DNA of 64,000 bases, taken from the NCBI GenBank assembly GCA_964468645.1, contig CAYXUU010000005.1, positions 62,001-126,000 of the forward strand. The letters run 5' to 3'. The notes beneath the pieces are model-generated. The model was not told where the DNA came from. It saw only the letters and a program-made list of their open reading frames with translations, and made no database searches. Every line of letters begins with the position of its first letter. Position 1 is the first letter of the stretch. This document shows, in pieces, positions 32,168 to 40,477 of the stretch. This DNA is from JAIOZK01 sp964468645. Its GTDB lineage: Bacteria; Bacteroidota; Bacteroidia; Bacteroidales; JAIOZK01. The translations under genes and the position numbers were made by a program.

Positions 32168-34909
32168 TTGACTGTTATTACTGGCAAAATATTTGGTGTT
32201 CATCTCCTGGCTATTATTACAAAAATAACAGGATTAAATACGACTGATTATAAATTGTCTTTCAAGTTATCAACATCGAAGTTTTTAATAACCCTGTTGC
32301 TTACATCCTGGATAATTCTACCAGCGATGTTATTTGCACAGGATACCATATATCAGAACGTTGCGGATATGAGTTTATTTCAGCCAGATACTTCTGCTAT
32401 TGAGGTAATTGTAGGCGACAGTGTATTGGTAGACTCTATCTCGCTGGATGAGCAACCCTCAAAAGCCATTGAAGCAAAAGTTGAATATAATGCAGCCGAT
32501 TCTATCAGATTTGATATTAAAACACAGAAAGTTTACCTTTTTAATAAATCGGATATTACCTATGAAAATATCAACCTGGAAGCGGCATATGTTGAAATAA
32601 GCTTTGACAGCAGCCTGGCATTTGCGAAAGGATTACCTGACAGTGCTGGTAAAATTTATGGTGATCCGGTTTTTACTGAAGAAGGCCAGAGTTATAAATC
32701 GGAAACGATGAAATACAACTTTGAAACAAAGAAGGGGATAATAAAACGGGTTTTTACTGAAGATGGTGATGGATACCTGCATGGAGCCACCGTAAAAAAA
32801 TTAAGTGATGGTGCGATCAATATTAAATCAGGGAAATATACCACCTGCTCTCATGAAACCCATCCTCATTATGAATTCCGTTATAATAAATCAAAAGTTG
32901 TTCCTGGTAAAAAGATCGTTACCGGCCCGGCCTATCTGGTTATTGAAGATGTGCCAACGCCCCTGTGGATCCCATTCGGTATTTTCCCAAATCAGAAGGG
33001 TCAGCGGTCAGGGATTGTTATACCAACATATGGAGAATCATCCAATCGCGGTTTCTTTTTTGAAAATGGCGGATATTACTGGGCAGTAAATGATTATATT
33101 GACCTGAAAATACTCGGTGATATTTATACCCGTGGAAGCTGGGCAATTAAACCAAGCACGAATTACCGTAAGCGGTACAAATTCAGCGGCAGGCTTGACC
33201 TTACTTATGCCATTAATAAAGATGGGGAAAAGGGCTCTGATGATTATAATGAAAGCAAGGACTTTGCCATAAGATGGTCACATTCGCAGGATCCCAAAGC
33301 CCGGCCAAACAGTAAATTCTCAGCCAATGTGAACATCGTCAGTAATCAGTACAATGTTTATAATCCTACCAGCACACAGGATTATCTTTCAAATACATTC
33401 CAATCGAGTATAGCATATCAGACCAATTTTAACAAGAAATACTTCCTTACTATCAATGCCAGTCATAGTCAGAATACCCAGACCAAGATTATCAATATGA
33501 CCCTGCCGGAGATTAATTTTTCGGTCAACCGTTTTTATCCCCTGCAAAAGAAAGACAGGGTAGGACGTAAGAGATGGTATGAGGATATCAGTGTAAACTA
33601 TAACATGAACGCCAAGAATACTACCTCAATGCTCGATTCACTCTTTTTTCAGCCCGGATTTCTGAATGAGTTTAAAAACGGGATTAAACATAGTATTCCT
33701 ATCAGCAGTTCTGTCAAAGTATTAAAATATCTCACCCTTACCAATTCGATTAACATAACCGACAGGATGTATTTTGAGTCGTATAAAAAGTACTGGACAA
33801 ATGATACCCTGATTCAGGGAAATGATACGATTGTTGGATATGTGGCAACCGATACAGCCCGGAAATTTCATAACATCTTCGATTTTAATTTTAGTTCTTC
33901 ATTAACTACTACCCTTTACGGGATGCTTGCCTTTAAAAAAGGCCCTCTAAGGGCAATCAGGCATGTAATGAGGCCAACCGTCAGTTTTTCCTATACCCCG
34001 AATTTTGGAGATGAAAGCTGGGGATACTATGATTATTATTATGATGAAGACCTGAGTGAAGATGTGCAGTATTCGTTGTATGAAGGAGCTATTTACGGTT
34101 CTCCCCCTGGCAGTAAATCAGGCCGTATTAATTTTTCCATAAGTAATAATCTTGAGATCAAGGTACCTTCGAAAAAGGATACCATAACAGGGGTAAAGAA
34201 AATTGCGTTAATCGATAATTTCACCATCTCAACCGGTTACGACCTTGCAAAAGATTCCCTTCGCTGGTCGAGGGTAAGTATGAGTGGCAGGACAAGATTG
34301 GTCAACGGACTTGACCTAACCTATTCAAGCACATGGGATCCATATATTTTGGATTCTACCGGGAGAAAGAACCTGAATCAGTATGAATGGGACGTTAACC
34401 GGCGATTATTGCGCCATGATAATACAACGTGGAGTGTAGGATTGCGGTTTAATCTGAGTTCCGACAAATTAAAAAAGAAGCCAGATAAGGAAAATATTGA
34501 TGCTGATGAACAGGAACTGGCTGATGTGGAAGAAAACTATGATGATTATATAGACTGGGATGTACCATGGAACCTGAACATCAACTATAATTTGCGATAC
34601 ACCAATTCCCATTTATATACCAACTATGAGAAACAGGTAGAACAAAAACTTGTTCAGACCCTGGGATTCAGCGGAGATGTGAGCATTACCAGGAAGTGGA
34701 AAATCGGGTTCAGATCAGGATATGATTTTGAGCAGGGCAAATTATCCTATACTTCCCTGAATATATACAGGGATCTTCATTGCTGGGAGATGCGGTTTAG
34801 CTGGATCCCGATAGGCCCTCGTAAAAGCTGGAACTTTGCCATTAATGTAAAGTCATCCTTACTTCAGGATTTAAAACTTACCAAGAAAAAGGATTTCAGG
34901 GATTATTAG
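32168..34909 (+). CDS. lptD: LPS-assembly outer-membrane protein LptD
   Basis: Up to 913 residues. An OstA-like N-terminal jellyroll (SIRFDIKTQKVYLFNKSDIT, YKSETMKYNFETKKGIIKRV) precedes a long beta-barrel with alternating aromatic strands, ending LLQDLKLTKKKDFRDY. It inserts LPS into the outer leaflet. No ATG lies near the start: the frame opens with TTG at 32168, which may belong to a promoter. A TTG at 32255 would give a typical signal peptide (STSKFLITLLLTSWIILPAM then LFAQ), so the true start is uncertain. It forms a functional set with the OstA-like gene at 28378. Confidence 0.88.
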   Translation: MTVITGKIFGVHLLAIITKITGLNTTDYKLSFKLSTSKFLITLLLTSWIILPAMLFAQDTIYQNVADMSLFQPDTSAIEVIVGDSVLVDSISLDEQPSKAIEAKVEYNAADSIRFDIKTQKVYLFNKSDITYENINLEAAYVEISFDSSLAFAKGLPDSAGKIYGDPVFTEEGQSYKSETMKYNFETKKGIIKRVFTEDGDGYLHGATVKKLSDGAINIKSGKYTTCSHETHPHYEFRYNKSKVVPGKKIVTGPAYLVIEDVPTPLWIPFGIFPNQKGQRSGIVIPTYGESSNRGFFFENGGYYWAVNDYIDLKILGDIYTRGSWAIKPSTNYRKRYKFSGRLDLTYAINKDGEKGSDDYNESKDFAIRWSHSQDPKARPNSKFSANVNIVSNQYNVYNPTSTQDYLSNTFQSSIAYQTNFNKKYFLTINASHSQNTQTKIINMTLPEINFSVNRFYPLQKKDRVGRKRWYEDISVNYNMNAKNTTSMLDSLFFQPGFLNEFKNGIKHSIPISSSVKVLKYLTLTNSINITDRMYFESYKKYWTNDTLIQGNDTIVGYVATDTARKFHNIFDFNFSSSLTTTLYGMLAFKKGPLRAIRHVMRPTVSFSYTPNFGDESWGYYDYYYDEDLSEDVQYSLYEGAIYGSPPGSKSGRINFSISNNLEIKVPSKKDTITGVKKIALIDNFTISTGYDLAKDSLRWSRVSMSGRTRLVNGLDLTYSSTWDPYILDSTGRKNLNQYEWDVNRRLLRHDNTTWSVGLRFNLSSDKLKKKPDKENIDADEQELADVEENYDDYIDWDVPWNLNINYNLRYTNSHLYTNYEKQVEQKLVQTLGFSGDVSITRKWKIGFRSGYDFEQGKLSYTSLNIYRDLHCWEMRFSWIPIGPRKSWNFAINVKSSLLQDLKLTKKKDFRDY

Positions 34910-34913
34910 GAAG

Positions 34914-34950
34914 TTGGCAGTCCACAGTTTACAGTCCGCAGTATTCAGTC
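34914..34950. repeat. CAGT-iterated intergenic repeat
   Basis: The words GGCAGTCCACAGTTTACAGT, CCGCAGTATTCAGTC repeat the CAGT theme at short intervals. This is a common low-complexity intergenic text in Bacteroidota; it follows the lptD stop by a few bases. Confidence 0.45.
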
Positions 34951-35055
34951 TTAAACAGCAAGCAGGCATATTAAGTTTCCCCCACTAAGGATGTTCTTTA
35001 TGAATATCTCATTCGGTGGGTTCGATATTTAAAACGTAGGGGTTTTGATGTTCCA

Positions 35056-35104
35056 GGGATGCTTTTCCTTCCGATTTCATCGGAACGGAATTTATCCCTT
35101 TGCA
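35056..35104. repeat. 49-bp palindromic repeat, copy 2
   Basis: GGGATGCTTTTCC, inner palindrome TTCCGATTTCATCGGAA, then ATCCC: the gapless partner of 2278-2326 with about eight substitutions, several of which keep base-pairing. It lies nine bases beyond the stop of the minus-strand gene starting at 36091. Confidence 0.65.
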
Positions 35105-35113
35105 TACTTCAAA

Positions 35114-36091
35114 CTATATCGCTATCTCCACCCCAATCCCTGCTTTTACTGCTTTGTCATAGATCAACTTCGCTGTTGCCGTATCCTGAATCGCCAGACC
35201 ATTGGATTTGAATAGGGTAATCTCTATATCATCACTTCGTCCGGTTACTTCACCGGTAACTATTTCACCTAATTCAGCATAGAAATGGCTTTCTTCAATT
35301 TCGCCGGCAGCAAGCGGGATCATGATATCACCTGCTTCACTGAAACAGGCCTCCCTGGAGTCGCCGATGAACTTTGAGCGTTTTATAATTTCCGTATCCA
35401 GTTCCCTGGCATTGGGGGTATGGCTTCCAATGCCATTGATATGTGTCCCTTCTTTAACCAGCTTGCCGTCAAATATTGGTTTTGCAGAGGATGTTGCTGC
35501 ACAAATAATATCAGCTTCCAGAACCTGGTTGGGTTCGTTGCACTTAATGATCTCGAGATTAAGTTTGGCACTCATATCTTTAACGAAACTATCAGCGGCT
35601 GCATCGGAGATATCATAAACAAGCGCTTTGGAAATATCGCTGGCAATAGAAACTGCCCATAACTGCATTCTGGCCTGAACTCCGGTTCCAAAAATTCCAG
35701 CTACCTGGCCTTTGTCTTTCCTTGCGAGATATTTCGTAGCCACACCACTGGCAGCCCCGGTCCTGACAGCTGTAAGGTAACCACCGTCCATAATGCAGAT
35801 CACATCCCCTGAATCAGGATCCTGTAATAATACCTTACCAATAACAACCGGAAGATCAAAGTGTTTAGGATTATCCTTATAAACGGTAACAACCTTACAG
35901 GCCAGGGCCTTCATTTCTTCCAGATAGGCAGGCATATAAAGCGAAAGTCCATCAGGTGGTTTAATATTTGTTCTCAGCGGTAATACTGCGGTTCCATTGG
36001 TCAATTCCGCAAAAGCATTCTCAACAACATCCATACAATCTTTCATTTCCAGTACGGATGCAACATCATTTTTGTTTAAAATTAAAGTCAT
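35114..36091 (-). CDS. Ornithine cyclodeaminase/mu-crystallin family protein
   Basis: 325 residues with the family's NAD-binding Rossmann core (GIFGTGVQARMQLWAV), the substrate region TAVRTGAASGVATKYLAR and the conserved HINGIGSHTPNARELD. Members are ornithine cyclodeaminases, alanine dehydrogenases, ketimine reductases or amino-acid dehydrogenases; the reaction cannot be told from sequence alone. It diverges from ridA, whose product hydrolyses reactive imine/enamine intermediates, so a link through imine chemistry is possible. Confidence 0.88.
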   Translation of the reverse strand: MTLILNKNDVASVLEMKDCMDVVENAFAELTNGTAVLPLRTNIKPPDGLSLYMPAYLEEMKALACKVVTVYKDNPKHFDLPVVIGKVLLQDPDSGDVICIMDGGYLTAVRTGAASGVATKYLARKDKGQVAGIFGTGVQARMQLWAVSIASDISKALVYDISDAAADSFVKDMSAKLNLEIIKCNEPNQVLEADIICAATSSAKPIFDGKLVKEGTHINGIGSHTPNARELDTEIIKRSKFIGDSREACFSEAGDIMIPLAAGEIEESHFYAELGEIVTGEVTGRSDDIEITLFKSNGLAIQDTATAKLIYDKAVKAGIGVEIAI

Positions 36092-36165
36092 GATATAGAA
36101 TTTTTATTTATTACTTTATTTTTCTTGTTCAATGGTGGTTTCTAACAATCAATATCCTATCCTGT

Positions 36166-36282
36166 TTAGACATAAATTAAATCCGATTGGATTGATTGTA
36201 AGTATCTGTCTTTAATTCCATTTTGTGAAACCAGATCTACTTTAAGTCCGAGAATGTTTTCAATTTCACTTAAAGGTTTCAT
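36166..36282 (-). pseudogene. C-terminal fragment of an MNT-type nucleotidyltransferase
   Basis: A 38-residue ORF beginning MKPLSEIENILGLKVDLVSQ and ending SDLIYV. It matches only the C-terminal helix and strand of MntA-like minimal nucleotidyltransferases (L-x-x-x-L-G-x-K-V-D-L-V). The N-terminal catalytic G-S-x-x-x-x-D-x-D part is absent and no HepT partner is adjacent. It is probably a relic of a HepT-MntA toxin-antitoxin locus. The rest of 36092-36399 is AT-rich with a -7 element near its end. Confidence 0.55.
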
Positions 36283-36370
36283 ATTTTTCAAAGTTAAATC
36301 AATTCTTGAATTATCTGATTATAAAAAGAAAGAATTATATCATTTTTACAAATATATATTCTGAAAAATC

Positions 36371-36378
36371 TAATTTTG
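36371..36378 (+). promoter_or_regulatory. -7 element upstream of ridA
   Basis: TAATTTTG, an exact TAnnTTTG match, 21 bases before the ridA ATG. The -33 region has TTA rather than TTG at a 22-bp spacing. Confidence 0.5.
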
Positions 36379-36399
36379 TGGGAATTTAAAACGCTAACT

Positions 36400-36777
36400 A
36401 TGAAAAAGGCCATTAATATTGCAGATGCACCAAAACCTGTTGCACCCTATAGTCAGGCATGCCTGGTAAACGGTATCCTTTATGTTTCCGGTCAGATACC
36501 TGTTGATCCATACAGTGGTGACGTACTTAAGGGTAGTGCCAGTGAGCAGACGAAGCTTATCCTTGATAACATTGGAAGGATACTGAAGGAGGTGGACATG
36601 GATTATACCGATGTAGTGAAATGTACAATATTCATGTCGGATATTAACTTGTACAAAGATATTAACGAGGTTTACGGGACATATTTCAAACAGGATCCTC
36701 CGGCAAGGGAGGCCATAGAGGTTTCGGCCATTCCACTTGGGGTTGATGTTAAAATATCATGTATCGCAGCCAAATAA
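36400..36777 (+). CDS. ridA: RidA family reactive imine/enamine deaminase
   Basis: 125 residues from MKKAINIADAPKPVAPYSQA; eight extra upstream codons in the open frame overlap the promoter. The signature APYSQ, SGQIPVDP and the catalytic Arg103 in PPAREAIEV are present. RidA hydrolyses 2-aminoacrylate and related imines released by PLP enzymes; it acts as a cytosolic trimer. The length is normal for the family. Confidence 0.95.
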   Translation: MKKAINIADAPKPVAPYSQACLVNGILYVSGQIPVDPYSGDVLKGSASEQTKLILDNIGRILKEVDMDYTDVVKCTIFMSDINLYKDINEVYGTYFKQDPPAREAIEVSAIPLGVDVKISCIAAK

Positions 36778-36818
36778 TCCGGAGAGTAATTAATCAACAA
36801 CTATAAAAACCCGATTTT

Positions 36819-38987
36819 ATGAAATACAAACTGAAAGCAATACTTCTAACACTTGTTCTATCGATAGGAATAAATCTTTACGCAGGTGAAGGGATGTGGA
36901 TACCTGTGCTGCTTAAATTACTCAATGAAAGCGAAATGCAGGCGATGGGGATGAGGATATCTGCTGAAGATATATACAGTATCAACCATTCGAGCATGAA
37001 AGATGCCATTGTCAGGTTCGGAAGAGGATGTACAGGTGTTGTTGTTTCCGAACAGGGCTTGCTATTAACCAATCATCATTGTGGTTTGGGCGCTATTCAA
37101 AGTCACAGCTCACTTGAACATGATTATCTCACCGATGGTTTCTGGGCATGGGATAAACTGGAGGAATTACCAAATCAAGGACTTACTGTAACTTTCATTG
37201 TCAGGATAGAGAATGTAACACAGAAAATCCTTGAAGGGGTAGATGAAGGCATGACAGAAGCAGAAAGAGATGATGTCATTAGCGCCAAAAGAGATGAATT
37301 AATAGAAGAAGCCGTTAAGGATACCCATTACGACGCAGTTATCAGGCCATTCTATTACGGGAATGAGTATTATTTGTTCATCACAGAGACATACAAGGAT
37401 ATACGGTTGGTTGGAGCGCCTCCCTCAAACATCGGGAAATTTGGCGGCGATACCGATAACTGGATGTGGCCCAGGCATACCGGTGATTTTTCAATTTTCA
37501 GGATCTATGCTGATTCCAACAATAATCCTGCAGAATATTCGCCGGATAATATTCCCTATACGCCAAAATATAAGATGCCCATTAGCATTGCTGGTATTGA
37601 AGAAGGCGATTTTACAATGGTATTCGGATTCCCCGGATCAACACAGGAATATTTACCCTCTTACGCTATTGAGAATATTACCGGTAAAGAAAATCCTGCA
37701 ATAATCTCACTCAGGCAACAGAAGATAGATATATATAATGAAGCCATGAAAAAGGATGACCTTGTCAGGATACAGTATTCATCGAAGCTAGCCCGGGTGG
37801 CCAACTACTGGAAAAAAATGATCGGGGAAAACAGGGGTATTAAAAAAATTGATGCTGTTGCAAAGAAACAGGAATTAGAGACTAAATTCCAGGAGTGGGC
37901 AGATTCAGATCCTGAACTTAAGAAACAATACGGCCAACTTTTACCGGAGTTTAAGAAAATCTACTGCGACCTTGCCCCTCTTGAGCTGGCAAGGACCTAT
38001 GTTTTTGAATGTGGACTGGGTATTGAGCTTGTTAATTTCGCAGGTAGTTTCAGAAGACTGGTAGAAGAAAGCGCAACTCAGGGAATATTAGACGCTGATA
38101 TTGAGCGTTTAAAAACACGGTATCAGTCGATAGCAAATAATCATTTTAAAAACTATCACCGGCCTATTGACAGAAAAGTATTCAGGCAGCTGATAAGTAT
38201 GTATGCTGAAAACCTAACTGCGGAATACAAGCCTGCAATCTTTGAGGTAATCCTGGCGAAGTTTGGAAATGATTTTTCAAAATACAGGGATTATGTTTTT
38301 GAAAATTCAATATTTGCCGATAGGGATAGAACACTGGATTTTCTTAAAAAATATAAAAAGAACAAATACAAAAAAATTATTCAGGATCCCGCCTATGAAA
38401 TTTATTCAAGTATCAGGAATTTTTACAATGATAATCTGGGGCTTCCTTTACAATATTATTACAAAGAGCTTGATAGTCTTCAACGTATCTATATGAAAGG
38501 GCTGATGGAGTTCGAATCGGAAAAACGTTTTTACCCTGATGCCAATTCCACCCTGAGAGTACATTACGGTAATGTGGATGATTATTATCCAAGGGATGGT
38601 GTTCATTATGATTATTTTACTACCCTTGATGGTATCATGGAAAAGGAAAATCCGGATATTTATGACTATGTGGTTGAAGAAAAGTTAAAAGAGCTTTATA
38701 ATTCAAAAGATTATGGCAGATATGCCGATAAGGATGGCTCTATGCATGTTTGTTTTACAGGGAGCAATCATACTACAGGTGGTAACTCCGGGAGCCCGGT
38801 GTTTAATGCTGACGGACAGTTGATTGGATTGAATTTCGATCGAAACTGGGAAGGTACCATGAGTGACCTGATGTACGATCCTGATCAATGCAGGAATATT
38901 ACATTGGATGTTAGGTACCTGTTGTTTATTGTTGACAAGTATGCCGGAGCAGGTCATCTGGTTGATGAGATGACTATCGTGGAATAG
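36819..38987 (+). CDS. S46 dipeptidyl-peptidase, DPP11-type
   Basis: 722 residues with a signal peptide (to about residue 22). The catalytic residues are His86 in TNHHCG, Asp223 in HTGDFS and Ser657 in GGNSGSPV. Arg675 in LNFDRNWEGTMSD is 18 residues after the Ser, the same spacing as Ser655/Arg673 of Porphyromonas gingivalis DPP11; this Arg confers preference for Asp/Glu at P1, whereas DPP7 has Gly there. It should act in the periplasm on peptides from external proteins, consistent with an amino-acid-using anaerobe. Confidence 0.93.
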   Translation: MKYKLKAILLTLVLSIGINLYAGEGMWIPVLLKLLNESEMQAMGMRISAEDIYSINHSSMKDAIVRFGRGCTGVVVSEQGLLLTNHHCGLGAIQSHSSLEHDYLTDGFWAWDKLEELPNQGLTVTFIVRIENVTQKILEGVDEGMTEAERDDVISAKRDELIEEAVKDTHYDAVIRPFYYGNEYYLFITETYKDIRLVGAPPSNIGKFGGDTDNWMWPRHTGDFSIFRIYADSNNNPAEYSPDNIPYTPKYKMPISIAGIEEGDFTMVFGFPGSTQEYLPSYAIENITGKENPAIISLRQQKIDIYNEAMKKDDLVRIQYSSKLARVANYWKKMIGENRGIKKIDAVAKKQELETKFQEWADSDPELKKQYGQLLPEFKKIYCDLAPLELARTYVFECGLGIELVNFAGSFRRLVEESATQGILDADIERLKTRYQSIANNHFKNYHRPIDRKVFRQLISMYAENLTAEYKPAIFEVILAKFGNDFSKYRDYVFENSIFADRDRTLDFLKKYKKNKYKKIIQDPAYEIYSSIRNFYNDNLGLPLQYYYKELDSLQRIYMKGLMEFESEKRFYPDANSTLRVHYGNVDDYYPRDGVHYDYFTTLDGIMEKENPDIYDYVVEEKLKELYNSKDYGRYADKDGSMHVCFTGSNHTTGGNSGSPVFNADGQLIGLNFDRNWEGTMSDLMYDPDQCRNITLDVRYLLFIVDKYAGAGHLVDEMTIVE

Positions 38988-39035
38988 AAGGACGAAGATA
39001 TGTTCCATGCAATGGTGCGTAGGCGTACCGAAGAA

Positions 39036-39166
39036 GACTTAAGCGACGTTAGCGACTTAAGCGAACGAAGCGAAAGTGTTCATAAAGAAGGAAATGATAT
39101 ATGGTAAATGTGAGGGTGTTATTTCTTTCGCTTAGGTCGCTAACGTTGCTCAGTTCGCTAAAGTCG
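39036..39166. repeat. Imperfect inverted repeat with AAGCGA words
   Basis: Left arm 39036-39076 (ACTTAAGCGACGTTAGCGAC, then TTAAGCGAACGAAGCGAAAG) and right arm 39124-39166 (TCTTTCGCTTAGGTCGCTAA, then CGTTGCTCAGTTCGCTAAAG) are approximately complementary around a ~47-base loop. It lies between the S46 peptidase and nitroreductase genes and could act as a terminator or processing site. Confidence 0.6.
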
Positions 39167-39210
39167 AATATAACTTTCTGCACTATTTATTGAATCAATA
39201 TTTTATCATC

Positions 39211-39783
39211 ATGAATAAGTTTAAAGACTTAATCGAACGGAACAGGAGTTACCGCAGGTTTTACCAGGAGTATAAGATAGCCAAAGATACCCTGACAGAA
39301 CTTGTAGACCTGGCCCGCCTTTCACCTTCGGGAGGAAACCTTCAACCATTAAGGTTTTATCTTTCATGGAAAGAGGAAAAGAATCAGGAAATTTTCGACA
39401 CCCTTGCCTGGGCTGGTTACCTGAAAGATTGGAACGGCCCTGACGAGGGAGAACGACCATCTGCTTATATCATTATCCTTGCGGATGAATCATCACCAAA
39501 ACCTGCTGATTATGATGCCGGTATTGCTGCTCAAAGCATACTTCTTGGTGCTGTTGAAAAAGGACTTGGCGGATGTATGGTTGGTTCTGTTAATCGTGTG
39601 CAATTAAAGGATAAGTTGAACCTCACTGAAGATTTCAGGATCATGCTTGTAATCGCCCTGGGCAAACCAAAAGAAACAATTTCGCTTGAAGAGATGGTTG
39701 GGGATGATATCAAATATTGGAGGGATAAAGAGGCTGTGCATCATGTACCCAAGAGAAAGCTTGAGGATATAATATTGTATTAG
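39211..39783 (+). CDS. Nitroreductase family protein
   Basis: 190 residues from the ATG at 39211 (MNKFKDLIERNRSYRRF). The FMN-binding R-S-Y-R-R motif and LARLSPSGGNLQPLRF are typical, and DAGIAAQSILLGAVEKGLGG is the conserved helix at the dimer interface. Such enzymes reduce quinones, flavins or nitroaromatics with NAD(P)H. The substrate is unknown; no redox partner gene is adjacent. Confidence 0.9.
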   Translation: MNKFKDLIERNRSYRRFYQEYKIAKDTLTELVDLARLSPSGGNLQPLRFYLSWKEEKNQEIFDTLAWAGYLKDWNGPDEGERPSAYIIILADESSPKPADYDAGIAAQSILLGAVEKGLGGCMVGSVNRVQLKDKLNLTEDFRIMLVIALGKPKETISLEEMVGDDIKYWRDKEAVHHVPKRKLEDIILY

Positions 39784-39796
39784 ATTGTTGTTGATA

Positions 39797-40447
39797 ATGA
39801 AAATATCATTGCATCTTGTTTCAATTCTGATCATTGCCATGTTTGTTTCTTGTTCATCAAGTAATAATGAGATAATTGAAACTGACTTGAATAAATTACT
39901 GTTGGATACATCAAAACCAATAACTGTTAAGGAATCTCAAATTCAATCAAGATCATTTTATCAGGAGGTTATTACGAATACTGTTGGTAGAAAAATTCCC
40001 AAGGTAAAAATACATAATGTATCAGGGGGGGAATTAAATTTAAAAGACCTTATTAAATCTGAATCAATAATAATATCAAGTGATGTTTATTGTTCATGGG
40101 GGATTGAAGGATTAACAAATGATTTCCCAAAAGTGATTGAACTTTTACGTCAAAATTATGGTGTTGAAAAATTTTGTGTTATATGTTTGTTAAAACGTGA
40201 AAAATCCGATATTGAAAACCCGGAACGTTTTAATAAAACTTTCGATGAAGTTAAGCTGCACTATCAAAACTTATTTATTATTGATGAGAAAGAAGCAAGG
40301 AAGTTAAACCTTTATGCTAATCCAACCAGACTATATGTTAATAAGAATCTGATTGTAACTAATATAGGATTGGGAGTTTCAACAATTGAAGGACGACTAT
40401 ACGAAGAGATCTGTGAAAATATGGTTACCAACAGCAAAAACAGGTAA
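39797..40447 (+). CDS. Lipoprotein with degenerate thioredoxin-like fold
   Basis: 216 residues from ATG 39797 (MKISLHLVSILIIAMF), with a lipobox ending at Cys19. The mature part has the order of a thioredoxin/peroxiredoxin fold (KVKIHNVSGGELNLKDLIKS, SSDVYCSW, then a cis-Pro-like NPTRLYVNKNLIV), but a single Cys (YCSWG) replaces the CxxC. It is thus unlikely to be a disulfide reductase of the usual kind. I do not recognise a named family. Confidence 0.7.
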   Translation: MKISLHLVSILIIAMFVSCSSSNNEIIETDLNKLLLDTSKPITVKESQIQSRSFYQEVITNTVGRKIPKVKIHNVSGGELNLKDLIKSESIIISSDVYCSWGIEGLTNDFPKVIELLRQNYGVEKFCVICLLKREKSDIENPERFNKTFDEVKLHYQNLFIIDEKEARKLNLYANPTRLYVNKNLIVTNIGLGVSTIEGRLYEEICENMVTNSKNR

Positions 40448-40477
40448 ACCCTGTAATTTTGCTATTATAAAGTGAAT

